In this document: one piece after another, positions 39,461 to 48,634 of the stretch | Layout: the number at the start of each line of letters is the position of its first letter | Position numbering within the stretch: position 1 is the first letter of the stretch | Assembly: GCA_020846775.1 (NCBI GenBank) | Contig: JADLDG010000022.1 | Coordinates: 1-64,000 of the forward strand | Reading direction: 5' to 3' | Source of the DNA: Nitrospirota bacterium | Lineage (GTDB): Bacteria > Nitrospirota > 9FT-COMBO-42-15 > HDB-SIOI813 | Length of the DNA: 64,000 nucleotides | Position numbers and translations under genes: made by a program | Notes under the pieces: model-generated | What the model was told of the DNA's origin: nothing | Seen by the model: the letters and a program-made list of their open reading frames with translations, nothing else | The model's database searches: none

Positions 39461-39802
39461 TTAGGGAATTCCTGGAGTGTATTTTATGACTGTAGCCTTT
39501 TCCATGGTTATCATTCCGCCACTCATCATCCCGTCTATCTTCGGCATTATTCTGTCCAGCTTCTCATGCTCTTCCACCACCTCCACTACTATTGGAAGGT
39601 CCATAGAAAGCCTTAGTATCTTGTCTGTATGTTTTATGCTGTGAGCCCCAAATCCTGCAATACCCCGCAGTACCGTCGCCCCAGCGAGCCCCTCCCGTCT
39701 GAACAGTTCCACAAGGACCTCATAGAGTGGTCTATGACCGTATTTGTCGCTTTCGCCTATAAATATCCTCATCAGAATTTTCTCCCCAATGAGTTTAGTC
39801 AT
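39461..39802 (-). CDS. DUF190 (PII-like) protein
   Basis: 113 aa, small ferredoxin-like DUF190 protein, structurally similar to PII signal proteins (GATVLRGIAGFG, DLPIVVEVVE). It commonly accompanies crcB. Its ATG overlaps the crcB stop (TAATG), with AGGAGG upstream, so it is co-translated with the fluoride channel. A regulatory role for CrcB is inferred from context. Confidence 0.88.
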   Translation of the reverse strand: MTKLIGEKILMRIFIGESDKYGHRPLYEVLVELFRREGLAGATVLRGIAGFGAHSIKHTDKILRLSMDLPIVVEVVEEHEKLDRIMPKIDGMMSGGMITMEKATVIKYTPGIP

Positions 39803-40194
39803 TACAAACCTCCTTTAATATACATATAGCGTATAGAGACAATCCCAAGCCATGTAAATAATATGCAGGTCAATATGCTCGCCAGAACATTGGCCGTTGC
39901 AATCAATAACTCACCGTCTTCAAGGAGTTTGAACGTCTCGTAGCTGAATGTGGAAAATGTAGTAAGCCCGCCCAATAATCCGATGGTAAGACCTATGCGC
40001 ATATCCTGTGATATAATAGTACTTCTCAGGCTGAACTCCATTACAAGGCCGATAAAGAAGGCCCCAATTATATTCACGACAAATGTCCCGTATGGGAACC
40101 CCTTTCCCAGAAGGTTATAAACCCACCCTGAAAGAAAGTATCGAATCAAACAGCCGAGAGCGCCAAAAAAAGCTATGAATGAAACCATCGCCAT
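39802..40194 (-). CDS. crcB: Fluoride-specific ion channel CrcB (Fluc)
   Basis: 130 aa, four membrane helices. Shows the family motifs GALGCLIRYFLSGW, GTFVVNIIGAFFIG (channel Asn) and GLLGGLTTFSTFSYET (Phe-box). Exports fluoride as a dual-topology dimer. One gene is present, so a homodimer is expected. No fluoride riboswitch fits the 29-bp gap upstream; control would come from the preceding TetR gene or the operon promoter. Confidence 0.95.
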   Translation of the reverse strand: MAMVSFIAFFGALGCLIRYFLSGWVYNLLGKGFPYGTFVVNIIGAFFIGLVMEFSLRSTIISQDMRIGLTIGLLGGLTTFSTFSYETFKLLEDGELLIATANVLASILTCILFTWLGIVSIRYMYIKGGL

Positions 40195-40223
40195 TCGTAT
40201 TTAACCTCCTCATTTGTTTGAAT

Positions 40224-40832
40224 TCATAAGAGAGGCAGTTTCGGGTTTTTCAGGCCATGCAGGCCAAAGTTAATCAGCTCATCAGAAATAACGCTGATAT
40301 CCGGTTTTTCCTTCCTGTTTAAAGTGATATGCTCTATGACTTCTTTAATACAGCCAAGGATGCAGTATGAGATCAATGCTGAATTGCACTCGCGGACAAT
40401 GCCCATTTTTTTCCCCAGATTGATGGCCTCCTCAATCTTGCGTGCCCAATTCTTATAAAATTCTGTAATCTTCTGATCCAGATCTGCATCAAGTCCGGTG
40501 GCATGACGAAGCAATATCCTTGTCAGGTCCCTGTTTTCAATAAATAGAACCAAAACCCGTATCAGATTTGCCTTGAGCTGCTCTAAAGGGTTTGGAAGAC
40601 CTTGTCCAAGCTCTATCTTCTTTATGCAGTGGTCAAGTTCGATAATAAGATTATCGAGTACACTGTCGAAGATCTGCCGCTTGTTTTCAAAGTAGAGATA
40701 GAAAGTACCGCGTGCTATTCCGGCCTTTTCTATAATGTCAGAGATGCTTGTATTGTGGTAGCCCTTATGTGAGAATGCCGAGATGGCTGACTTGAGTATT
40801 TCCTCTCTGCGGTTCTTTTTGAGCAATTTCAA
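40224..40832 (-). CDS. TetR/AcrR family transcriptional regulator
   Basis: 202 aa. N-terminal TetR helix-turn-helix (EILKSAISAFSHKGYHNTSISDIIEKAGIARGTFYLYFENK, here as segments around residues 10-50) and an all-helical ligand domain. Its start overlaps the pmbA stop (ATGA), so it is in the tldD-pmbA-tetR-crcB-DUF190 unit. The tandem palindromes at 39146-39196 are candidate binding sites. The ligand is unknown. Confidence 0.92.
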   Translation of the reverse strand: MKLLKKNRREEILKSAISAFSHKGYHNTSISDIIEKAGIARGTFYLYFENKRQIFDSVLDNLIIELDHCIKKIELGQGLPNPLEQLKANLIRVLVLFIENRDLTRILLRHATGLDADLDQKITEFYKNWARKIEEAINLGKKMGIVRECNSALISYCILGCIKEVIEHITLNRKEKPDISVISDELINFGLHGLKNPKLPLL

Positions 40833-42172
40833 TGTCCTGCTATTGTCAATTTCCCTATTTTAATGGTCGGTGAGCATATCTTCTGCCTGAAGCTGAGGTC
40901 ATTACCGATCATCTCTATCTGCATGAGCATATCTTTAAGATTACCTGCAATTGTTATTTCTTCAACAGAATATGCCAGTTCACCCTTTTCTATCCATATC
41001 CCCGACGCACCCCGGGAGTAATCACCAGTCACAGGATTAAACCCAAAACCTATAAGATCGGTAACATACAGTCCTGAATCCACTGACCTTATTATCTCAT
41101 CAGGTGAATGCCTGCCGGCAGAAAGATACAGGTTTGTAGGGGCGGCAACCGGAGGGTCTCCTGCACCGCGCGAGGCATTGCCAGTAGTCGTCAAACCCAA
41201 CTTCCTTGCAGAGTATGAGTCTAAAAGATAGTTTGTCAGGATCCCTCTTTCTATGACAATCGTTTTTCTTGATGCAGTGCCTTCACCATCAAATGGTTTC
41301 GACCCTATTCCCCACGGGATAGTCCCATCGTCATATATCGTAACCTCAGGAGCAGCTATCTGCCTGTTTAACAGATTAACAAGAAACGATGTACCTTTAT
41401 AGACTGAGTAACCGGACAATGCTATGCAAAGGTTTCCAAGCAGGGTGGCTGCAGTTTCCGGATCAAATACAACAGGCGCCTGTTGTGTGTGAATCTGTCT
41501 TGCGCCGAGACGGCGGACTGTACGCATCGCAGCAGTTTCTCCAACACTCTCCGGTCTCTCAAGCTGACTGAAACGTCTTGAAGAAGAATACCAGTAATCA
41601 CGCTGCATCAGTCCATCCACTGATGCAATAGGTGTCGCTGATATGGAGAACATGGATGTCTTGTATTCTCCTGACACATTATTTGTACCTGCATAAATAA
41701 TATGCGTGAAACTCTTACTGCAACTTGACCCGTCACTGTTTGTTATCCTGTCATCATATTTGAATGCTGAGGCCTCTGCAGTCTTTGCCATCTCTATCAT
41801 CTCTTCGCTTGTTACCTGATGAACAGTCTCATCGTATACATCTGTTTCTTTGGCCCTCTGCCTGTACTTAGGCAATTGAAGACCTGCAAATTCATCATGA
41901 GCAGTTACCCTTGCAAACTCGCAAGTGTCTTCTATCAACTTCTCAAGTGACTCCTGTGTGAAATCCGAAGTTGAACTTATAGCGCTTCTCTTGCCGAAAA
42001 AAAGCCTTAACCCCAGCGTCTTGTATTGAGAATCAGTAATCTTGTCTATGGAAGAAAGGCGAACAAGAACATCGGATGACCGTCCGTCTACGACGATTAT
42101 ATCACCGTCTGAAGCCCCCTTTGTTTTAGCCCTCGCCAGAATATCCTGAGCTATTTCAATAGTAATTTCCAT
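40829..42172 (-). CDS. pmbA: TldE/PmbA metalloprotease subunit
   Basis: 447 aa. PmbA/TldE half of the TldD-TldE protease, which processes small modified peptides (microcin B17 and others) and degrades unfolded helical peptides. It lacks the HExxxH zinc motif, as TldE does. Conserved GNASRGAGDPPVAAPTNLYL and GYSRGASG-like VTGDYSRGASGIWIE are seen. Follows tldD by 30 bp. Confidence 0.92.
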   Translation of the reverse strand: MEITIEIAQDILARAKTKGASDGDIIVVDGRSSDVLVRLSSIDKITDSQYKTLGLRLFFGKRSAISSTSDFTQESLEKLIEDTCEFARVTAHDEFAGLQLPKYRQRAKETDVYDETVHQVTSEEMIEMAKTAEASAFKYDDRITNSDGSSCSKSFTHIIYAGTNNVSGEYKTSMFSISATPIASVDGLMQRDYWYSSSRRFSQLERPESVGETAAMRTVRRLGARQIHTQQAPVVFDPETAATLLGNLCIALSGYSVYKGTSFLVNLLNRQIAAPEVTIYDDGTIPWGIGSKPFDGEGTASRKTIVIERGILTNYLLDSYSARKLGLTTTGNASRGAGDPPVAAPTNLYLSAGRHSPDEIIRSVDSGLYVTDLIGFGFNPVTGDYSRGASGIWIEKGELAYSVEEITIAGNLKDMLMQIEMIGNDLSFRQKICSPTIKIGKLTIAGH

Positions 42173-42202
42173 TTTTTCAGAATCCCACGCCCTATTCAGA
42201 TT

Positions 42203-43648
42203 TTATACTGTTCCGCCCACTGTCATACCATCAATCTTAATGGTGGGCATTCCTACACCAACCGGGACAGATTGTCCATCTTTACCACAGGTTCCGATTC
42301 CACTATCAAGTTCCAGGTCGTTGCCCACCATAGAAACCTTCTTCAATACATCAGGGCCGTTGCCGATCAGCGTGGCGCCCCGTACCGGTGCAGTCACCTT
42401 CCCATCCTCTATCAGGTAAGCCTCGCTGGCGGTAAAGACAAATTTACCATTAGTTATATCAACCTGTCCGCCTCCGAAAGAAACGGCATAGAGCCCCCTG
42501 CTGACGGTCCTGATTATATCAACGGGCGTTGAGTCACCCTGCAGCATAAATGTATTGGTCATGCGCGGCATAGGAGGATGAGCATAACTCTCACGCCTCC
42601 CATTGCCGGTTAAAGGCATCTTCATTAATTTTGCATTGAGCCTGTCCTGCAGATATCCTCTGAGTATTCCATTTTCTATCAGGACGGTACGAGATGACTC
42701 TGTCCCCTCATCATCCACGTTTATTGATCCCCTTCTTCCTGGAATAGTACCATCATCTATCACAGTGCAGATCTCTGATGCAACCCTTTTACCTATCATG
42801 TCTGTAAAGGCTGATGTCCTCTTTCTGTTAAAGTCTGCCTCCAGGCCATGCCCTACTGCTTCGTGAAGCAGTATCCCCGGCCAGCCCGCGCCAAGAACAA
42901 TATCCATAGTGCCGGCAGGTGTGTCAACTGCTTCGAGATTTATTAATGCCTGTTTTGCAGCCCTTCTTGTAAAGAGGGCATAACGGTTTTCGTCAAAGAA
43001 GTGTGAAAATTCCACGCGTCCGCCCCCTCCAAAACTCCCAACCTGACGGTTTCCGGCATCCTCAGCGATACATGTGACATTAAGCCTGCATAAGGGCTGA
43101 ATATCTCCTATTATCAGCCCTTCCGAAGTAACTACGAGAATTACCTTATACTGGCTCGTAAAGGATGCGAGAACATTTCGAATCCTCGAATCATAGTCTC
43201 TTGCCATCCTGTCTATTTTCTCCAGGAGCCTGACCTTCTCCTCGACAACAACATCTGTAGGATAGACATCAAGCGGATATAGATTTAACCCGGGCTTTTT
43301 CATTTTATTCAAAGAGACAATGGAATTATCTCCGGACTCTGCCGCGATATAACCGGCCGTAGCCGCTGCCAACTGTATGTGTTGAAGAGACACATCATCA
43401 GAATATGCATAACCCGTCTTGTCACCTGCAAGCGCACGAACTCCGACGCCCTGTGATATGTTCCTTGATGTATTTTTAACAAGTCCCTCTTCAAGGCTGA
43501 GCGACTCACTTGTGACATACTCGAGATAAAGATCAGCGTAGTCTACCTTACGGCTGAGTAATCCGCTAAGGGCCTTTTCCATTGTAAGATTATCAATACC
43601 GAATTTATCGGGAATAAAGACTTCTGGTGAAATGATACCTTTTGACAT
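42203..43648 (-). CDS. tldD: TldD zinc metalloprotease subunit
   Basis: 481 aa, catalytic subunit. The zinc motif HEAVGHGLEAD (HExxxH) is at about residue 262, and the conserved GGGQVDITNGKFVF and GTCGKDGQ..PVGVG stretches near the C-terminus are intact. The ATG is at 43648 with a promoter about 35-58 bp upstream. Leads the operon with pmbA. Confidence 0.94.
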   Translation of the reverse strand: MSKGIISPEVFIPDKFGIDNLTMEKALSGLLSRKVDYADLYLEYVTSESLSLEEGLVKNTSRNISQGVGVRALAGDKTGYAYSDDVSLQHIQLAAATAGYIAAESGDNSIVSLNKMKKPGLNLYPLDVYPTDVVVEEKVRLLEKIDRMARDYDSRIRNVLASFTSQYKVILVVTSEGLIIGDIQPLCRLNVTCIAEDAGNRQVGSFGGGGRVEFSHFFDENRYALFTRRAAKQALINLEAVDTPAGTMDIVLGAGWPGILLHEAVGHGLEADFNRKRTSAFTDMIGKRVASEICTVIDDGTIPGRRGSINVDDEGTESSRTVLIENGILRGYLQDRLNAKLMKMPLTGNGRRESYAHPPMPRMTNTFMLQGDSTPVDIIRTVSRGLYAVSFGGGQVDITNGKFVFTASEAYLIEDGKVTAPVRGATLIGNGPDVLKKVSMVGNDLELDSGIGTCGKDGQSVPVGVGMPTIKIDGMTVGGTV

Positions 43649-43679
43649 TTTTTATCCGAAAGTTGTTGTATATCACAGG

Positions 43680-43740
43680 ATAATAGAACGATTGTGTCTA
43701 TGTCAACTATATTTACAAATAGTCTGCTTCAATGTAATAT
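43680..43740. promoter_or_regulatory. Back-to-back divergent promoters, tldD and HAD gene
   Basis: Minus strand: TTGACA (43706-43701), 15 bp, TATTAT (43685-43680), for tldD. Plus strand: TTTACA (43712-43717), 17 bp, TAATAT (43735-43740), for the HAD gene, whose ATG is only 11 nt after the -10. Confidence 0.5.
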
Positions 43741-43751
43741 GTAAGTTCAAG

Positions 43752-44381
43752 ATGATAAAGCTGATAATATTTGATCTCGGTAAGGTCATTTTGGACTTTT
43801 CCATTTCCTCTGTAGCAGAGGGGCTGGCGCGATCATCTAACCATATGTCATATAAAGACCCGGGGAAGATTGCTGACTATCTGCGGCTGCATTTAACTGA
43901 CATTGCCGGTAAGTATGAAAGAGGTGAAATCAGATCAGATGAGTTTTACAGTCACATAAAAGAATCTTTCTATCTGGATCTTTCTTATGATCAATTTAAA
44001 CAGATATGGAACGACATTTTTAGAGAAAATGAGGGGGTGGCAGATTTAATCCGATTATTAAAAAAGGATTTCAGGTTATGCCTTTTATCAAATACGAATG
44101 AACTCCATTTTGAGTATATAAAAAAATCCTTTCCTATTGTGTACAAGTTTGACATGTGGGTATTATCTTATGAAGTTGGTGTAATGAAGCCTGATCCTGA
44201 AATCTTTCGCATTGCACTCAAGAAGACAGGGGTTGAAGCCGGAGAGGCAATATTTATTGATGATATAAAGGGGCATGTTCTGGGGGCGCAGGGTCTGGGT
44301 ATCAACTCTGTAGAGTTTAAATCAGTGGCACAGATAACAAGATTCATAGAGGAGACAGTTAATGAACAATCAGCAAAATGA
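43752..44381 (+). CDS. HAD-superfamily hydrolase (YihX-like)
   Basis: 209 aa from the ATG at 43752; the longer reading frame to 43632 lacks family similarity. Motif I is FDLGKVILDF (the second Asp of DxD is Gly, as in YihX-type sugar-phosphate phosphatases), motif II LLSNTN, the motif III Lys in VMKPDPEIF and motif IV FIDDIKGH. Likely a small phosphate-ester phosphatase. Overlaps the MoeA-like gene by 20 bp. Confidence 0.87.
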   Translation: MIKLIIFDLGKVILDFSISSVAEGLARSSNHMSYKDPGKIADYLRLHLTDIAGKYERGEIRSDEFYSHIKESFYLDLSYDQFKQIWNDIFRENEGVADLIRLLKKDFRLCLLSNTNELHFEYIKKSFPIVYKFDMWVLSYEVGVMKPDPEIFRIALKKTGVEAGEAIFIDDIKGHVLGAQGLGINSVEFKSVAQITRFIEETVNEQSAK

Positions 44382-45360
44382 TCCGGTAGCAGAAGCGCTA
44401 AAGACTTTTTTTGATGCATTTCCATCTGGGCCTCTCGGCATTGAGGAGGTCGGGATCAGTGAGATCAACAGGAGGATAGCGGCTATTGATGTTAAGGCAA
44501 CAATAGATTCCCCCCCTTTTTCAAGGGCATTAGTAGAAGGTTATGTAGTTAATTTGCCGGACGTTGCTCATGCCGGAGAAAACAAGCCTGTGACCATTGC
44601 AGTTGCCGGGACGATAGAGCCGGGAAAGACGTATTCAGAGGGACTGCCGGCTATGACATGTATGGAGATTAGAACAGGCGGCTTTGTGCCTGAAGGAGAT
44701 TTTGCAGTAGTGAGACATATGGACATCGTTAAGACAGCCAATGGGATAATAGTAAAAAAACCTTTAAGCAGAGGAGACAATATAGAGCCTAAAGGCTGCG
44801 AGCAGAAAAAAGGTGATGTAATAATCAGTCTTGGAACAAGACTATCCCCAAAAGAGATTATGTTGCTCGCGAGTCATGGTATCTCATCTGTCACCGTATC
44901 AAGGAAGCCTATAGTAGCAATATTCAGTACAGGAAATGATATATTGAGACATGCTGAACCTCTTAAGCCGGGCTATGTCTGGGATGCAAACTCATACACA
45001 CTTGCAGCTCTTGTAGAGGAATGTGGTGGAATGCCGCTTGTAGTTGATATTATGAAAGACGATTTAACCATGTTTCAAAAGGCGCTTCGCGGCGGACTCA
45101 CCCGCGTTGATATGGCAATTATTTCAGGAGGGACAGCCGCCGGTGGCAGGGAGTTTATCGCAGAGCTTATCAATTCCATTGATGTCCCGGGTGTGGTTGT
45201 GAATGGAGTTTCAATGAAATCAGGAAAGCCTCTGATTATGGGAGTACTCTCGGACAAACCTATAGTATGCGTAGCAGGATACCCGCCAGAAGCCATGAGG
45301 GGTTTTGAATTATTCGGGAAACCGACTATCAACAGGCTATTAGGTGTTAAACAGCCATGA
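44362..45360 (+). CDS. Degenerate MoeA-like molybdopterin domain protein
   Basis: 332 aa, shorter than MoeA (about 400) and apparently lacking the C-terminal domain IV. The overall MoeA order is kept: an N-terminal region, a beta-barrel domain (VAGTIEPG to VVRHMDIV) and a MoCF-like domain (PIVAIFSTGNDI). Key motifs are changed: the MDGYA loop reads LVEGYVV, and SGG(V/T)S(V/M)G reads SGGTAAGG. It may no longer insert molybdenum and may have another nucleotide or pterin role. No other moa/moe genes are in the window. Confidence 0.72.
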   Translation: MNNQQNDPVAEALKTFFDAFPSGPLGIEEVGISEINRRIAAIDVKATIDSPPFSRALVEGYVVNLPDVAHAGENKPVTIAVAGTIEPGKTYSEGLPAMTCMEIRTGGFVPEGDFAVVRHMDIVKTANGIIVKKPLSRGDNIEPKGCEQKKGDVIISLGTRLSPKEIMLLASHGISSVTVSRKPIVAIFSTGNDILRHAEPLKPGYVWDANSYTLAALVEECGGMPLVVDIMKDDLTMFQKALRGGLTRVDMAIISGGTAAGGREFIAELINSIDVPGVVVNGVSMKSGKPLIMGVLSDKPIVCVAGYPPEAMRGFELFGKPTINRLLGVKQP

Positions 45361-45387
45361 GCCTCAGACTGGCAAGTGGTATTAATA

Positions 45388-45463
45388 TCCCCCTTAATCC
45401 CCCTTTTTCAAAGGGGGAAAACAGGTTCCCCCACTTTAGAAAAAGGGGGATGGGGGAATTTGA
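45388..45463 (-). repeat. Double-hairpin repeat, copy 4 (inverted)
   Basis: Same two-palindrome element in opposite orientation, between the MoeA-like gene and thyX. Flanking bases end GGGGGAATTTGAAA, the complement of the TTTCAAATCC edge of other copies. Confidence 0.82.
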
Positions 45464-45496
45464 AACTGGATTTTCGCATGAACGAGTACAACTGAA

Positions 45497-47116
45497 ATGA
45501 ATCGCTTCCTTTCTGCGGAACCTATCATAAAATTAGAGAAGGCCTTTTCCAATCCTTTCAGGAACCTGGTAGCCACAGCCCAGACATGTTACTCAGGCAA
45601 AGGAATAATCTACGATGACAACATAACTGAAGATTACAGAAAACTTGCAAAGAGTATTTATAAGGCGGGCCACCACACCACTCTCCAACATGCACATTTT
45701 CAGTTTGCAATATCAAATGTCTCGCGCCAGTTTGTATGGTCTTTCCTGCATAGTCATCCATTCTATAATAGCGAACAGGTAAGCCAGCGTTATGTATCTA
45801 TCAGGCCTGGAAACTTTCTTATTCCGCCTTTAAAGGGTGAGGCATTAGCCGTATACGAAAAAACCATATCTCTTCAGATGGATGCATACAGGAGACTTAT
45901 TGAAAGGCTTTATCCCATAGTTAAGGCAGAGTACCTGGGACGCTTCAGGGCATATGAGAAATATAAAAAAAACCTGAAGGGAAGTCATAGCCGGGCAAAG
46001 TTGATGCAGTTGGAACTACCTATGTATAGCTCTGTCAAAAGGCTTGAGAAGGAGGTTGTAAAGAAGGCGCAGGAGGTTGCAAGGTATGTCATTCCTGTTG
46101 CTGCGTTTACATATCTCTATCACACAGTAAACGCTCTAACCCTGTTCAGATACAACCGTCTATGCAGGATGTTTGACGTTCCTGTTGAACAGCAGCTTGT
46201 AGTGGAAAAGATGATAGCAGAGGTTCTCGCTTTTGAACCGCTTTTTAAGACTATCCTCGAAGAACCTCTTGACAGTGATGACATGCCTGAATACCAGTTC
46301 ATCCAATCCATAAAACCAAATCAATCATTAAAACTATCTAAAGAATTTTTAATGGAATTCGATACAAGCTTGGACGGCCGGACATCGCATTTGATAGATT
46401 ATAAACTGAATAATGAGGCTGTGCTTGCACAATCTGTACGTGAGGTGCTTGGACTCCCTTCATCAAAGCTCAGCGATAAAAAGGCAATCAAACTTGTATC
46501 AGACCCTTCGCAGAATCATCTTTTTGGTGAGACACTGAATCTTACTTCTATGTCCAAACTGTCCAGGACGCTGTCACACGTGTCATATACGTTCAGAAAA
46601 AAGATAAGTCATACTGCAGACTCGCAGGATCAGCGTCACAGGACTACACCAGCCTCACGTCCATGTCTTCAAAGACAAATAACAGATGTGCCGGACTATA
46701 TTACTCCTGAGCTTATAAGGCAGGACAAAAAAATTGAAAGTGAGTATCAGGAGACGATGAATCAGACATGGGGAGCCATCAACAGGCTTAAGGCGCTTGG
46801 TGTAAGTGATGAATTTGCCATGTACCTCCTGCCAAATTCGGTCGCTGTGCGTTTTACTGAAACAGGAGACCTGCTCAACCTCAGACATAAGTATGCCATG
46901 AGGCTTTGCTACAATGCCCAGGAAGAGATCTGGCGTGCCTCGCTGGATGAGGTAGAACAGATAAAAATAATAAATCCTGTAATTGGCAAATACCTTCTCC
47001 CACCGTGCACATCGAGAGATATGGCTGATGTCCGGCCCATATGCCCGGAAGGAGAACGCTTCTGCGGCGTCAAAGTCTGGAGGCTTAGATTGAGTAATTA
47101 CAGAAGGATGATCTGA
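45497..47116 (+). CDS. thyX: Two-domain ThyX-type thymidylate synthase
   Basis: 539 aa, twice the usual ThyX length (about 220-270). The N-terminal half has GHHTTLQHAHFQFAISNVSRQFVW and SQRYV (S96-Y99), but the RHR motif is replaced by LHSHPFYNS. The C-terminal half carries QRHRTTPAS (R380-R382) in a second, more divergent ThyX-like domain. The ThyX signature RHRx7S therefore seems divided between halves. FAD- and folate-dependent dUMP methylation is the family reaction; activity here is inferred. Confidence 0.82.
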   Translation: MNRFLSAEPIIKLEKAFSNPFRNLVATAQTCYSGKGIIYDDNITEDYRKLAKSIYKAGHHTTLQHAHFQFAISNVSRQFVWSFLHSHPFYNSEQVSQRYVSIRPGNFLIPPLKGEALAVYEKTISLQMDAYRRLIERLYPIVKAEYLGRFRAYEKYKKNLKGSHSRAKLMQLELPMYSSVKRLEKEVVKKAQEVARYVIPVAAFTYLYHTVNALTLFRYNRLCRMFDVPVEQQLVVEKMIAEVLAFEPLFKTILEEPLDSDDMPEYQFIQSIKPNQSLKLSKEFLMEFDTSLDGRTSHLIDYKLNNEAVLAQSVREVLGLPSSKLSDKKAIKLVSDPSQNHLFGETLNLTSMSKLSRTLSHVSYTFRKKISHTADSQDQRHRTTPASRPCLQRQITDVPDYITPELIRQDKKIESEYQETMNQTWGAINRLKALGVSDEFAMYLLPNSVAVRFTETGDLLNLRHKYAMRLCYNAQEEIWRASLDEVEQIKIINPVIGKYLLPPCTSRDMADVRPICPEGERFCGVKVWRLRLSNYRRMI

Positions 47117-47126
47117 AGAAGATTGC

Positions 47127-48482
47127 CTACCGGGACGATGATTGGATAATCATCCCTGCGCATCTGTGTCCGCTCAGGACGGCACCCTCTATTGTCGCCG
47201 GCAGACCTGTGTCTGTCCAGTCTCCTGCAAGAAAGAGGTTATTTATTGCGGTCTTTTGTGACGGTCTGAGTTTATCAATACCCGGCCGGGGAGAAAATGT
47301 AGCCTGCCGTTCTTTTATAACCTTGCTGCGTAAAAGTCTGGAAGCGCTGATAACAGGCATTACCTTTTTAAGTTCTCTTACCGCCATTTCCACCAATTTT
47401 TCTGAAGGCCAATCAATATACTCATGTGCGCCGCTGATTACTGTTGACAATAGACCCCTGTAAGCAGCGTCCCCGAATATATCTTCTTTATTGAAAACCC
47501 ATTGAACAGGTGAGTTAAGCAGGGCTGCAAAGTTGTATCCTGTCACGGGCTTATTTAATAATAGATGTATAGAGATTATCGGAGATGGTTTTAGCTCCAG
47601 ACTGCCAATGGTTTCGAGAACATAATTGAATTCAATCCCCGAAAAGACAGTCCCTGCAAACAGCCTTTGAAGAGAGTCATATGGAACTGAACTGATATAG
47701 TAGTCTCCTCTGAAGACACGTCCATCAGTTAATTTAACACCAGATACTGAATTTTTGTTAGTCAGCAGTCCTGATACTGCAAACCCTTTTTCTATAGTGC
47801 CGCCATTGTTTCTAATATAATCTTCTGATGCCTCAGGGTAAATTCTGCTTAGAGGCGCTGCTGGTAATACGATCCTGGAATAGCTGCGGTGTGAGAAAAA
47901 TGCCTTGTTCATGATATTCCTGAAGATGGATGCAGATGACTTATCAGGATGTTCATTCATGGTTGCAAGGGTAATAATATCCCACAGTGTCTCACGGGCC
48001 TTTTCCCCCTGTCCGAGCTGTTTAAGCCATTCAGTAATTGTTAAATCATGTGATGAATCAGTTGCGTTGCCGAACAACAGCCCCTTTGCCATCTTCAGCA
48101 TCTGAAACCTTTGTGCAATGCTTATGGCCTTGAATCTCAGGATTCCTGACAGGATATGAAAAGGGGCTGGCAAAGGCAGACAATCCAATCTATATGTGCT
48201 TCCGTTTGTATCCAGGAAATCAACAGAAAGATTTTTTTGAAAGAATAGATTATCTGAAGCCCCGATCTTTTCAAAGAACCTGAAGGTCTGTTCATAACAA
48301 CCCATAAGGATATGCTGACCATTATCAAGTTCGAGACCTGTATTTTTGTCAAAGAAAGAGTATGCCCTGCCGCCGAGGAATCTTCTTTGCTCTATAAGGG
48401 TTACACTGTATCCGGCAGACGAGAGTTCTGCCGCGGCAGAAAGACCGGCGAAACCGCCGCCTATGATGATTACACTTTTCAC
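47127..48482 (-). CDS. hpnE: Hydroxysqualene dehydroxylase HpnE
   Basis: 451 aa FAD-dependent amine-oxidase/desaturase-like protein. Dinucleotide motif VIIIGGGFAGLSAAAELSS at residues 4-22, followed by GGRAYSF, and a C-terminal FAD motif FLAGDWTDTGLPATIEGAV. In the HpnCDE route it reduces hydroxysqualene to squalene. Lies 152 bp after hpnD with no gene in between; convergent with thyX. Confidence 0.93.
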   Translation of the reverse strand: MKSVIIIGGGFAGLSAAAELSSAGYSVTLIEQRRFLGGRAYSFFDKNTGLELDNGQHILMGCYEQTFRFFEKIGASDNLFFQKNLSVDFLDTNGSTYRLDCLPLPAPFHILSGILRFKAISIAQRFQMLKMAKGLLFGNATDSSHDLTITEWLKQLGQGEKARETLWDIITLATMNEHPDKSSASIFRNIMNKAFFSHRSYSRIVLPAAPLSRIYPEASEDYIRNNGGTIEKGFAVSGLLTNKNSVSGVKLTDGRVFRGDYYISSVPYDSLQRLFAGTVFSGIEFNYVLETIGSLELKPSPIISIHLLLNKPVTGYNFAALLNSPVQWVFNKEDIFGDAAYRGLLSTVISGAHEYIDWPSEKLVEMAVRELKKVMPVISASRLLRSKVIKERQATFSPRPGIDKLRPSQKTAINNLFLAGDWTDTGLPATIEGAVLSGHRCAGMIIQSSSR

Positions 48483-48634
48483 TTTATAATACCCGTTTAA
48501 CCCTATCCTTAAGCACCCTGACTGGTATCCCGGACATGTTTCGGAATCTCCAGAACCTGCAACTTTTGAGAACCTGAAGTAAAATCATGATGACGGGGTG
48601 GCGGGATGAAACATTGGATTATCATGCCGCTTGA

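Noticed and set aside
40195-40223. Fluoride riboswitch before crcB
   Set aside because: The gap is only 29 bp and lacks the conserved pseudoknot sequence.
43632-43751. 40-residue extension of the HAD gene
   Set aside because: It covers the promoter region and is Cys/Tyr-rich without family similarity.
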